Assembly: GCF_024168485.1 (NCBI RefSeq) | Contig: NZ_JALJVY010000008.1 | Coordinates: forward strand, 186,001-250,000 | Source: Sphingobium sp. OAS761 | GTDB lineage: Bacteria > Pseudomonadota > Alphaproteobacteria > Sphingomonadales > Sphingomonadaceae | Length of the DNA: 64,000 nt | Direction: 5' to 3' | Shown: positions 8,370-16,595 of the stretch, in pieces | How the letters are laid out: every line of letters starts with the position of its first letter | Numbering within the stretch: position 1 is the first letter of the stretch | Position numbers and translations under genes: made by a program | The notes under the pieces: generated by a model | Seen by the model: only the letters and a program-made list of their open reading frames with translations | Databases searched by the model: none | Told to the model about the DNA's origin: nothing

Positions 8370-9719
8370 GTGACGGTGTCCAAGGAAATGCTGCGACTGC
8401 GGCTTTACGCGCTGTGCCTCGCGGGGGACATGGCGGGGCTGTTCGTCGCCTTCCTGCTGGCCAACATCCTGATATTGGGCGAGCCTTGGGGCGAGCCGGG
8501 CAAGCCGCACGGCATCGTGATGTTCGCCATGGTCGCGCCGCTCTACGCCATTCTCGCCATTCAGGGCGGCGCCTACGGCATCAACGCCCTGGACCGGGTG
8601 CGACGGGGCATTGTCCGTGCGTTGATGGCGCTGGCGCAGGCCGCGCTGCTGATGCTGCTGATCGTCTATCTGGGCAAGATCGCCGAGCAATTGTCGCGTC
8701 TAACCTTTCTGACGGGGCTGGTTCTGAGTGCGGGCGCGGTGACACTGGTGCGGCTGGGCATCGCGCGGATCGCGGAGCGCCTGCTGGGGGCCGTGCCGCA
8801 CCTCACCGCCGTCATCATGGACGGCGTTGCCATAGAGACCGGCCCGCATATGGAGATCATCCAGGCGGATGCTGCGGACCTTCACCCCGAACGGCATGAT
8901 GCCGACATGGCGGCGCGGCTCGCGGCGGCGGTCGGCATGGCGGAACGAGTGATTGTCGCCTGCCCGATCGACCGGATGGGCGACTGGTCCGCCGCGCTCA
9001 AGTCGTTGTCCGCCCGCGGGGAAATCGTCGTGCCCGAACTGCTGCGCTTCGCGCCGGCGCGGGTGGGTGAATTTGACGGGCAGCCCACGCTGATCGTCGC
9101 GGGCGGCCCGCTGCAATTTCGCGATCGCCTGATCAAGCGGCTGTTCGACCTGCTGTTCGGCGGGCTGGCGACACTGGTGCTTTCGCCGATCCTGATTGGC
9201 GCGGCTTTGGCGGTAAAGCTGACCAGCCCCGGCCCCGTGCTGTTCCGCCAGCCCAGGATCGGCAAGGACGCGCGGCCGTTTCAGATCTACAAGTTTCGAT
9301 CCATGCGCAGTGAGGCGAGCGACCATCGCGCCGCGACCCTGACCCGGCGTGACGATGACAGGCTGACACGCGTGGGCGCCTTCCTGCGCCGCACGAGCAT
9401 CGACGAATTACCACAGCTTTTCAACGTTTTGCGGGGCAATATGAGCATTGTCGGTCCGCGGCCCCATGCCGCCGCCGCCAAGGCGGGAGATAGCCTGTAT
9501 TGGGAAGTCGACCCACGCTATTGGGCGCGCCATTGCATCAAGCCGGGCATGACCGGCCTGGCGCAGGTGCGCGGTCATCGCGGATCGACGGATCATCATC
9601 AGGACCTGATCGACCGGCTGCATTCGGACCTGGAATATGTGAGCGACTGGTCGATCTGGCGCGACCTGCGGATCATATTCGCGACGCTGGGCGTGCTCGT
9701 CCACTACAAGGCTTATTGA
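8370..9719 (+). CDS. Polyprenyl-phosphate sugar phosphotransferase (EPS-initiating)
   Basis: 449 residues, WcaJ/PssY-type. Several hydrophobic helices occupy the first ~140 residues; the catalytic bacterial sugar-transferase domain fills the C-terminus with KRLFDLLFGGL, KFRSMRSEA, RRTSIDELPQLFNVLRG and SIVGPRPHA. It would transfer a sugar-1-phosphate from a nucleotide sugar to undecaprenyl phosphate and so start the repeat unit. GTG 8370 is preferred because GGGG lies about seven bases upstream; ATG 8388 is the alternative. The frame is also open upstream to TTG 8313, without similarity to the family. Confidence 0.92.
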   Translation: MTVSKEMLRLRLYALCLAGDMAGLFVAFLLANILILGEPWGEPGKPHGIVMFAMVAPLYAILAIQGGAYGINALDRVRRGIVRALMALAQAALLMLLIVYLGKIAEQLSRLTFLTGLVLSAGAVTLVRLGIARIAERLLGAVPHLTAVIMDGVAIETGPHMEIIQADAADLHPERHDADMAARLAAAVGMAERVIVACPIDRMGDWSAALKSLSARGEIVVPELLRFAPARVGEFDGQPTLIVAGGPLQFRDRLIKRLFDLLFGGLATLVLSPILIGAALAVKLTSPGPVLFRQPRIGKDARPFQIYKFRSMRSEASDHRAATLTRRDDDRLTRVGAFLRRTSIDELPQLFNVLRGNMSIVGPRPHAAAAKAGDSLYWEVDPRYWARHCIKPGMTGLAQVRGHRGSTDHHQDLIDRLHSDLEYVSDWSIWRDLRIIFATLGVLVHYKAY

Positions 9720-9722
9720 GCC

Positions 9723-10853
9723 ATGACGGTCGACCTGATCCTCGCCGCGCTGTTGATCCTGAGCCTGGTCGCGACGCTCTGGCCGTTTCTTGTCTATCCG
9801 CTGGTCCTGCGGACCTTGCCGACCCGTCCCGAGCGGCCGGAGCCGGGCGCCGCGCCGAGCGCATCCCTGCTTTTCTGCGCCTATAACGAGGTGGCGGCGA
9901 TGCCCGAGAAGCTCGACAATCTGGCGATGCTGAAGGCACGCTATCCCTCGCTGGAAATATTGGCGTTCGATGATGGATCCTCCGACGAGACGGCCGCGCT
10001 GATCGAGGCTCGCGGGGATATCGTCGCGTTGTTGCGCGGGCCGGGGCGGAGCGGCAAGGCACATGGCATGAAGCGGCTGGCGGCGCAGGCCGGCGGCGAC
10101 GTGCTGATTTTCACCGATGCCAACGTGCTGCTGGACGCCGACGCGATCGACAATCTGCTCGCGCGCTATGCCGATCCGCAGGTCGGCGGCGTGCTGGGGT
10201 CGCTCCACTATATGGGGCAGGGGGACAGCGCGACGGCGGCGGTCGGATCGCTCTATTGGCGAATCGAGGAACGATTGAAGGACGAGGAGTCGCGCACCGG
10301 CAATGTCCTGGGGGCGGACGGTTCCATCTTCTCGATCCGGCGCGATCTCTATCCCGCCTTTCCCGACAGCGTGCTCGACGATCTGACCGTGTCGATGGCG
10401 GTGATATTCGCCGGCTACAGGCTGGTGAAGGCGAAGGATGTCATCGCGCGCGAGCGGCTGGTTACGGCGCGAACCGAGGAATATCGGCGCAAGGTACGCA
10501 TCGCCGCACGCGCGTGGCACACTCATGTCCATCTTCGCCCGCAATTGCGGCGCATGGGGGCGCTCGACCGCTTCAAATACGCCTCGCGCAAGATCGTGCG
10601 GTGGTTCGGCGGTATATTCATCCTTGTCGGCGCGCTGGCTGCGTCGGCACTGATGCTGCGCTGGTCGCCGTCCTTCTTCCTGATCGGCGCGGCGGCGGCG
10701 GCGATCCTGATCTGGACCGGCTGGCGGGCGCGGGGCGGCCCGCTCGCAGCGCTGGTCGACATCGTCATCGCCTATGCCGCGACCATCCAGGGCGTGGTCC
10801 GGGCCATGCGCGGCGGGATCATGACCGTCTGGAACCCCGCCCAGTCGCGCTGA
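9723..10853 (+). CDS. Family 2 glycosyltransferase, membrane-anchored
   Basis: 376 residues. One N-terminal membrane helix (residues ~4-25), then a GT-A catalytic domain with FCAYNEVAAMPEKL, AFDDGSSDET, FTDANV (metal-binding DxD-like) and LGADGSIFSIRRDL, then two C-terminal hydrophobic helices. The layout resembles processive or EPS-chain GT2 enzymes of the CESA/ICA type. It starts 3 bases after the initiating transferase stop. It probably extends the exopolysaccharide repeat; the sugar cannot be told from sequence. Confidence 0.88.
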   Translation: MTVDLILAALLILSLVATLWPFLVYPLVLRTLPTRPERPEPGAAPSASLLFCAYNEVAAMPEKLDNLAMLKARYPSLEILAFDDGSSDETAALIEARGDIVALLRGPGRSGKAHGMKRLAAQAGGDVLIFTDANVLLDADAIDNLLARYADPQVGGVLGSLHYMGQGDSATAAVGSLYWRIEERLKDEESRTGNVLGADGSIFSIRRDLYPAFPDSVLDDLTVSMAVIFAGYRLVKAKDVIARERLVTARTEEYRRKVRIAARAWHTHVHLRPQLRRMGALDRFKYASRKIVRWFGGIFILVGALAASALMLRWSPSFFLIGAAAAAILIWTGWRARGGPLAALVDIVIAYAATIQGVVRAMRGGIMTVWNPAQSR

Positions 10854-10915
10854 TCCTCTCGCCAAATGGTGCCGATATTGTATAGGCCAGTGCCTGTCCT
10901 CTTGCGGAGAAGCAT

Positions 10916-11653
10916 GTGATTACCCTTCAGCGGGTGGCGAAGGCCGCCGGCAAGCATCTGACCCGGATGGTCCTTCGGGCGCGAAAGGCGATGGGCGCAC
11001 GCGCGAACCGGGGATGCCCGGCCTGCGGACGCACCGTCGTCGGCTTTTTCCGCTATGGCGACAATGCTGAATGGGGATGCCCCGAATGCGGCGCGTCTCC
11101 GCGCGAAAGGTTGATGAACTGGCTGATCGACGAAGGGCGGCTGCGGATGCCCGTCGACGGCGCGGTCCTGCACATGGCGCCCAATGAAGGGAGCCTGGTC
11201 CGGCGTTTTTCCGCCGCGCGCGATTATGTACCGGCTGACCTCGACCCGTCCCGTTACCCGGTACCCGGGGTGCGCCGGGTCGACCTGATGGAACTGGCCG
11301 AAGAGGGGCGCTACGACCTGTTCTACGCCAGTCATGTCTTGGAACATGTGCCCGACGACAGGGCGGTGCTGCGCAATATCCTGCGTGCGCTAAGGCCAGG
11401 GGGCGAGGCATGGCTTATCGTGCCGCTGTGGGACCGGCCGACGGAGGACGGCAGTTTCGCCATGCCTCCGCGCGAACGCGAACGGCGCTTTGGCCAGTGG
11501 GACCATGTGCGCCAATATGGCCCGGACCTTGCCGATCGCATTCGCGCGGCGGGCTTTGATCTGGAGGAAATCGACGCGTCGTCGATCGACCCGGACGTCG
11601 CCCATTTTTACGCGCTGGGCGACCGGCTGTTCCGCGCGCGAAAACCGTCATGA
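10916..11653 (+). CDS. SAM-dependent methyltransferase with N-terminal zinc ribbon
   Basis: 245 residues. The N-terminus carries two CxxC pairs (CPACG and CPECG, residues ~34-62) that should bind zinc. A class I methyltransferase core follows with a degenerate glycine motif (HMAPNEGSL), a DLFYASHVLEHV segment and LRPGGEAWLIVP. Start is GTG 10916 with GGAG about nine bases upstream; an ATG at 10914 is out of frame. There is a 62-base gap from the GT2. It overlaps the flippase start by ATGA. It probably methylates a sugar or a lipid-linked intermediate. Confidence 0.8.
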   Translation: MITLQRVAKAAGKHLTRMVLRARKAMGARANRGCPACGRTVVGFFRYGDNAEWGCPECGASPRERLMNWLIDEGRLRMPVDGAVLHMAPNEGSLVRRFSAARDYVPADLDPSRYPVPGVRRVDLMELAEEGRYDLFYASHVLEHVPDDRAVLRNILRALRPGGEAWLIVPLWDRPTEDGSFAMPPRERERRFGQWDHVRQYGPDLADRIRAAGFDLEEIDASSIDPDVAHFYALGDRLFRARKPS

Positions 11654-12951
11654 CCCGTATGGCGCGGATGGAGGGTTCGGCCCGCATCCTTGCCCTCGCC
11701 AAACTCGCGAATGTGGGGTTGATCCTGGTCTGGGGATTTGCCGTCACCTTCGTATTCGTGCGGGTGCTGCCGATAGCCGAATTCCAGTCGTTCCTGCTGC
11801 TCGTCGCGTTCGGCAATTTTACCATCTCGGCCGATTTCGGGCTGACCAGCATCATCTATGCGCGGCTACGGCGGCACTGGCTGGGCGGTCCGCAGGCGCA
11901 GGAGGATGGCGGTTTCCGGCTGGAGGAGATGGGGGTGCTGTTCCTTTTCCTCGCGCTACTGATCGCGGGCGCGGTGCTGATCCTGCTCGGCGCGCTGGCG
12001 ATGGGCGGCCTGTCGAGCGGCATGCCGCTCCTGTTCCTGCTTTTCTTCCTTTCGGCCTGCCTCAACCTGCCCGCCCTGCTGGCAAAGCGCGCGCTGGCGG
12101 CGATGGATGGCAATTTTCTTTGGGAAGCGCTGGATTGCGCGCGCCGCGTCTGCACCATCGCCCTGCTTCTGGCCATGCTGGGCGGGCTCGATCCGCGCCT
12201 GTCGGTGGCGCTGCAACTGGCCGTCAGCATTGCCGTCATCGGCTATGCCATCCTCCATGTGCACCAGCGACTGGGCATGACGGGCAGGCACTGGCTGGCA
12301 TTTCGTGTGGGCGGCGGGCATGTTCGGCGCCACTATCTGCGCGATATCGGCGCATCGGCTGCCTTCACCGTTTCGGATATCGTCGCCTATAATGCGCCCT
12401 ATTTCACCATCGCCATGGTGACCGGCGAGATCCGGCCGATGCTGTTGTTCGACTTTTTCTTCAAGATGTCCCGCGCGTTGTCGATGCTTGTTCGCGCGAT
12501 GGTGGAAGCGGCGCTTCCCAGGATAACCCGGGCCTATCACGGCGGCGACAGGACGCGGCTGCGTCAATTGTTGCTGCGGGCCGGCGGCGTAGCGATGCTG
12601 TTCGCCGCGGGAGGAGCGGGGCTGCTGTTGCTGGTCGGCGAAGCGTTGTTTCAGGCGCTGTTCGATGGCCGCGCGGCGATCGGGACGGACGATCTGGTGC
12701 TGATCGGCGTGGCGCTTCTGGCTCTCGCACTGGTGTGCGTGTCGGTTTATGTGCATGGCGCGCTGGGTCACTTCACTTTGTTGCTGCATCGCTCGCTTCC
12801 GCTGTTGGCCGGCTCCCTGCTGTCGGTCCCGCTGGCTTGGTGGCTGTGGCCCGCTCGTTTCGATCTCGCTTTCCTGAGTCTCTATGCGGCGACGCTGCTG
12901 CTGGTGGCGGGCCTGCATCTGTCGTTGCTGCGTGGGCTGGCGCGGACATGA
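11650..12951 (+). CDS. Polysaccharide flippase-like membrane protein (Wzx/MVF family)
   Basis: 433 residues, dominated by about twelve hydrophobic helices spread along the length, with few soluble stretches. This fits the polysaccharide biosynthesis (Wzx, MOP-fold) group that flips undecaprenyl-linked repeats across the inner membrane. The family is recognised from topology and context; no diagnostic short motif exists. Overlap with both neighbours (ATGA at 11650 and 12948) supports an operon role in glycan export. Confidence 0.78.
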   Translation: MTRMARMEGSARILALAKLANVGLILVWGFAVTFVFVRVLPIAEFQSFLLLVAFGNFTISADFGLTSIIYARLRRHWLGGPQAQEDGGFRLEEMGVLFLFLALLIAGAVLILLGALAMGGLSSGMPLLFLLFFLSACLNLPALLAKRALAAMDGNFLWEALDCARRVCTIALLLAMLGGLDPRLSVALQLAVSIAVIGYAILHVHQRLGMTGRHWLAFRVGGGHVRRHYLRDIGASAAFTVSDIVAYNAPYFTIAMVTGEIRPMLLFDFFFKMSRALSMLVRAMVEAALPRITRAYHGGDRTRLRQLLLRAGGVAMLFAAGGAGLLLLVGEALFQALFDGRAAIGTDDLVLIGVALLALALVCVSVYVHGALGHFTLLLHRSLPLLAGSLLSVPLAWWLWPARFDLAFLSLYAATLLLVAGLHLSLLRGLART

Positions 12952-14084
12952 AGGTCGCGATGGTCGATCCGTCGCTCTTTACCGGGCGCTATGACGATAA
13001 TCTTTGCGCGGCCATGGCGCACGAGGGCGCCAACGTCACCCTGCTGGGTCGCCCGATGCGCGATACCGATGCGATCGCGCCGTGCGGCTATCGCTACCGG
13101 CCACGCTTCTTCGCGCGCAGCGAGGCAGTGCGCGCAAGACTGGGAGAGGGGCGGGGTTTCCGACTGCTCAAGGCAGCGGAATATGCCGCGACCTGCGCGC
13201 TCGGGCGGCTGGACGGGATGATCGATGCCGATGTGGTTCATATGCAGTGGCTGCCGCTTGCCCCCGCCGACCGGCTGCTGCTCGGCCGCCTCAGGGGTAA
13301 GCCGGTGCTGGTCCATACCGTGCACAATGCCGACGCCTACCATGCTGACGCCGGCGTGCAGGGACGTGGGTATCGGGCGATGCTGGACATGTTCGACGCG
13401 CTGGTGGTCCATGGCGATACGACGCGCGCGGCTTTGGTGGGGCAGGGTGTCGACCCCCGCCGCGTTCTTGTAACACCGCATCCGCCGATGCGGCTGGCGC
13501 CAGCGGCTCCGGTCGATCTGGAGGCGATTCCGGACCCGGCGTTGCCGCGACTGCTGTTCTTCGGCACTCTGCGTCCTTACAAAGGCGTGGACCTGCTCAT
13601 CGACGCCTGCCTTTCGCTCTGGCGCGCCGGGCATCGCTTCGAACTGGTGCTCGCAGGCAAGCCGTTCATGGACGTCGCCCCGCTGCTGGCCAGGGTGAAG
13701 CAAGCGGGTTTTGCCGACCGCCTGATCACCGATTTCGGGTTTCTGAAAGAGCAAAGGCTGGACGCGCATATGGCGAAGGCGGATGTGATGGTCTTTCCCT
13801 ATCGCCATATCGATTCCAGCGGTGCCTTCCTGTCGGCGCTGCACCATGGCAAGGCGATGGCCGTATCGGACGCGGGCATGTTCGGCCAGTTGCCCAATGG
13901 CGTCGCCGCGCGCGCGCGCGCGGGCAGTGCGGCCGCGCTGGAGCAGGTGCTGCTGCCGCTTGTCGGCGATGCGGGGGCGAGGCAGGATTACGGCAGGCGC
14001 GCGCGCGCCTATGGAGAAGCGATGGGAAGCTGGAAGGATATGGCGAGGACGACGTTGGCCCTTTACGGGACGCTGCTGTCATGA
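12948..14084 (+). CDS. Family 4 glycosyltransferase
   Basis: 378 residues with a GT-B fold. Seen are an N-terminal MKVAMVDPSLFTGRYDD, HTVHNADAYHAD in the acceptor domain, FFGTLRPYKGVDLLIDA at the start of the donor domain, and FPYRHIDSSGAFLSALHHG where the conserved EX7E region is expected. It should transfer a sugar onto the growing repeat. The frame stays open upstream, but the ATG at 12948 overlaps the flippase stop by ATGA and begins the recognisable domain. It is coupled to the FkbM gene by another 4-base overlap. Confidence 0.85.
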   Translation: MKVAMVDPSLFTGRYDDNLCAAMAHEGANVTLLGRPMRDTDAIAPCGYRYRPRFFARSEAVRARLGEGRGFRLLKAAEYAATCALGRLDGMIDADVVHMQWLPLAPADRLLLGRLRGKPVLVHTVHNADAYHADAGVQGRGYRAMLDMFDALVVHGDTTRAALVGQGVDPRRVLVTPHPPMRLAPAAPVDLEAIPDPALPRLLFFGTLRPYKGVDLLIDACLSLWRAGHRFELVLAGKPFMDVAPLLARVKQAGFADRLITDFGFLKEQRLDAHMAKADVMVFPYRHIDSSGAFLSALHHGKAMAVSDAGMFGQLPNGVAARARAGSAAALEQVLLPLVGDAGARQDYGRRARAYGEAMGSWKDMARTTLALYGTLLS

Positions 14085-14827
14085 ACCGATACCGGCGCGA
14101 ACTGTCCGACCGCGTGCTGGCGCTGCGCCTGGCCGCGGCCGGGCGCGTCCATCAATATCCCGAGGTACAGGCGCTGCGCCGTTTCCTGTCCACCTTTGCC
14201 GTCGACTGCCTGTTCGATGTCGGCGCCAATCGCGGTCAATATGCGACCATGCTGCGCAAGGATGCGGGCTATCGCGGTACGATCCTCTCGTTCGAGCCCA
14301 ATCCGGAGGTGTTCGCCCAGTTGCAGCGCCACGCGTCCGGGGACGCGCGCTGGCATGTGTTCAACATGGCCCTGTCCGATTTCGACGGCACCGCGCAATT
14401 CAACATCATGGCCGCCGACCAGTTTTCCTCACTCAAGGCGCCGTCCGACGCGCAGGACGCGATCTTCGCCGACCGTAACAGGGTGACCGGCACGGTGGAG
14501 ATGCAATGTCGCAGACTCGACACGCTGCTGCCGGAGTTGACCGCGACCCACGGATTTACGCGACCGTTCCTGAAGATGGATACGCAAGGGCACGATCTTT
14601 CGGTGTGCGAAGGTGCAGGGGCGGCGCTGGCGCAGATGACGGGGGTGCAGACGGAATTGGGCGTGCGGCCGATCTATGACGGGGGCGCCGGGTATCGCGC
14701 GATGATCGACTGGCTGGAGGCGCGTGATTTCCTTGCTTCTGCCTTTTTCGCCAACAACAAGGGGCATTTCCCGCTGCTGGTCGAGATGGACGGAATCTTT
14801 GTCCATAAAAGGCTGGTCGCAGCGTGA
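14081..14827 (+). CDS. FkbM family methyltransferase
   Basis: 248 residues. Class I SAM-dependent methyltransferase of the FkbM type: CLFDVGANRGQYATML (SAM-binding glycine motif), LSFEPNPEVFAQL, NMALSDFDGTA and FLKMDTQGHDLSVCEGA. Members usually O-methylate sugars of exopolysaccharides or natural products. Start overlaps the GT4 stop (ATGA) and the stop overlaps the next GTG start (GTGA), so it lies inside the coupled EPS operon. Confidence 0.9.
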   Translation: MNRYRRELSDRVLALRLAAAGRVHQYPEVQALRRFLSTFAVDCLFDVGANRGQYATMLRKDAGYRGTILSFEPNPEVFAQLQRHASGDARWHVFNMALSDFDGTAQFNIMAADQFSSLKAPSDAQDAIFADRNRVTGTVEMQCRRLDTLLPELTATHGFTRPFLKMDTQGHDLSVCEGAGAALAQMTGVQTELGVRPIYDGGAGYRAMIDWLEARDFLASAFFANNKGHFPLLVEMDGIFVHKRLVAA

Positions 14828-16572
14828 ATCGCGTACGCGGAAGCGGTTTCGTCAGCGCACGGGCCTTGTTCCTGGCCGGTGCGATCGGTCTTGCCCTTTG
14901 GCTGGTCGCCACGTTCCTGTGGCATGTAACCTATCGCCAGGGGATCAGCCTGCCGGTCATCCTGTTCCTGGATCAGGATTTTCCCGCTCTGGCGGGATCG
15001 ATCCTGCTGATGGCGCTGGCCGTGCCATTCGCCGAAGGGCGCGGCATCGCGCTGCCGCCGCCGACTGCGCGCATCGTCGTGCCGCTTATCGTATTGCTGT
15101 GTATCGCCGCCTGGGCCGGCCATTATGCACTGTTCCAGGACTATGCCGTTTCCCGGGACGAGGAAGTCGCGCGGTTTGCCGCCGCCTATATGCGCGAAGG
15201 GCTGTTCGCGCGTCCGATCCCGCCGGAATGGGAGCCCTATCGCCGGGCGATCATGCCCGAATTTTTCTCGCCCTTCGGCGCGGCCGACTACTGGACGGCG
15301 GCTTATCTGCCCGTCAACAGCGCGATCCAGGCCCTGTTCTGGCATCTGGGTGATCCCAATCTGGCTGGTCCCGCCCTGCTGGCGCTCGGCCTCTTCTCGC
15401 TCTGGCGGGTCGCATTGCACCTGATGCCGGGCCGGCCTGACGCGGTGTGGGTGACGATCCTGCTCGGAATGTCGTCCAGCCAGCTTTGGGTCACGGCGAT
15501 GACGCCCTATGCGATGACGGGGCATTTTGCCCTCAACATGGTATGGCTGGCGCTGGTCCTGCGCGGCGGTTGGCTTGGCCATGGCAGCGCGGGCCTGGTG
15601 GCGCTGGCGGCGGCGGGCCTGCACCAATGGCATTTCCCACCTATCTTCATCGCGCCGTTCATCCTGTGGATGCTGCTGGCGCGTCGCTGGGGCGTGGCGC
15701 TGTTCCACATGATCACGCTGGCCGCCATCGTGATCGTCTGGGCGAAGATATGGCCCGAATTCCTGCTGCACGCGCTGGGTGCGCCCGCTGACGTGCGTCC
15801 GTCCGCAGGCGTGGCAGACAAGGTTGGCAGTCTGTTCGAGCGGCTGGGTGATCGCTGGCAGCCGCTCGTCAATCTCAGCCGCTATGCCGCGTGGAACGAC
15901 ATATTGATGGTACCGCTGGCCATGCTGGGAATCGCGGCGATGCGCTGGCGAAAGATTATCCAGGGGCGGGAGGTCGCATTTCCGCTCGCGCTGGGATGCT
16001 TGGCTGGATGCGGACTGGCGCTGGCGCAGGGCTATGGCTGGGGCTTCCGCTATGCACATGGGTATATCGGCCCCTTTTGCCTGCTCGCGGGCCTTGGCTG
16101 GGCGCGCTTCCGCCCCGCCGGCGCCATGCGTCCGCTGATCGTCGGGCTGATCATCACGGCCTTGTCGAGCAGCTTTCTGGTGTGGCGCACCTATGCGTTC
16201 GTCGCGCCCTATGCGGCGAGCCACCGGCTGATCGATTCGAGCGAGGCGGATGTCGTGCTGGTCGATCCGCGCGGCGGCCTCTATGTCACCGACCTGGTGC
16301 GGGGACGCAACGGCGTACCGGGGCGGCCCATGGTGATGAACCTGGGTATGCTGTCGATCGATCAGGTGGACGAGCTATGCCGCGATTATGTGGTCGAACT
16401 GTTCGAGCGTGCCGATTTCCGTCCGCTCGGCGTGCCGCTGGCGCGCTGGAACCTTGGCCGCATGGACAGGCTGCGCGCGCACATGAAGGATGTGGGGTGC
16501 GACAAGCCGGTGCAGCCGCCGCTACCCCAGACGTTCGACGACGCCATGACAGTGGCCGGCAACGCCATGTGA
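14824..16572 (+). CDS. GT-C-like polytopic membrane protein ending the EPS locus
   Basis: 582 residues with about ten to twelve membrane helices. Just after the first helices there is an acidic motif (SRDEEVARF) in the place where GT-C glycosyltransferases carry their catalytic acid, then AYLPVNSA, GHFALNMVWL, LRGGW, GLHQWHF and GYGWGFRYAHG. A soluble C-terminal part holds VVLVDPRGG. I do not recognise a named family. The same landmarks occur in the minus-strand gene at 26982-28706, so the two are paralogues. Start is GTG 14824, overlapping the FkbM stop. Possible role: transfer of a lipid-phosphate sugar to the glycan outside the membrane. Confidence 0.72.
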   Translation: MNRVRGSGFVSARALFLAGAIGLALWLVATFLWHVTYRQGISLPVILFLDQDFPALAGSILLMALAVPFAEGRGIALPPPTARIVVPLIVLLCIAAWAGHYALFQDYAVSRDEEVARFAAAYMREGLFARPIPPEWEPYRRAIMPEFFSPFGAADYWTAAYLPVNSAIQALFWHLGDPNLAGPALLALGLFSLWRVALHLMPGRPDAVWVTILLGMSSSQLWVTAMTPYAMTGHFALNMVWLALVLRGGWLGHGSAGLVALAAAGLHQWHFPPIFIAPFILWMLLARRWGVALFHMITLAAIVIVWAKIWPEFLLHALGAPADVRPSAGVADKVGSLFERLGDRWQPLVNLSRYAAWNDILMVPLAMLGIAAMRWRKIIQGREVAFPLALGCLAGCGLALAQGYGWGFRYAHGYIGPFCLLAGLGWARFRPAGAMRPLIVGLIITALSSSFLVWRTYAFVAPYAASHRLIDSSEADVVLVDPRGGLYVTDLVRGRNGVPGRPMVMNLGMLSIDQVDELCRDYVVELFERADFRPLGVPLARWNLGRMDRLRAHMKDVGCDKPVQPPLPQTFDDAMTVAGNAM

Positions 16573-16595
16573 AAAGGGCTATTGCCCCTTCACAT
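16567..16595. terminator. Hairpin between convergent genes
   Basis: Imperfect inverted repeat: the left arm at 16567-16579 and right arm at 16584-16595 pair as ATGTGAA...TTCACAT plus GGGC/GCCC around a four-base loop. It spans the stop of the GT-C-like gene (+) and the stop of the amidohydrolase (-), only 6 bases apart. There is no clear T-tract, so termination strength is uncertain. Confidence 0.4.

Noticed and set aside
9408..10865. Minus-strand frame of about 485 codons over the GT2 gene.
   Set aside because: The plus-strand GT2 has intact catalytic motifs in the same stretch; the opposite frame shows no domain and has shadow-type composition.
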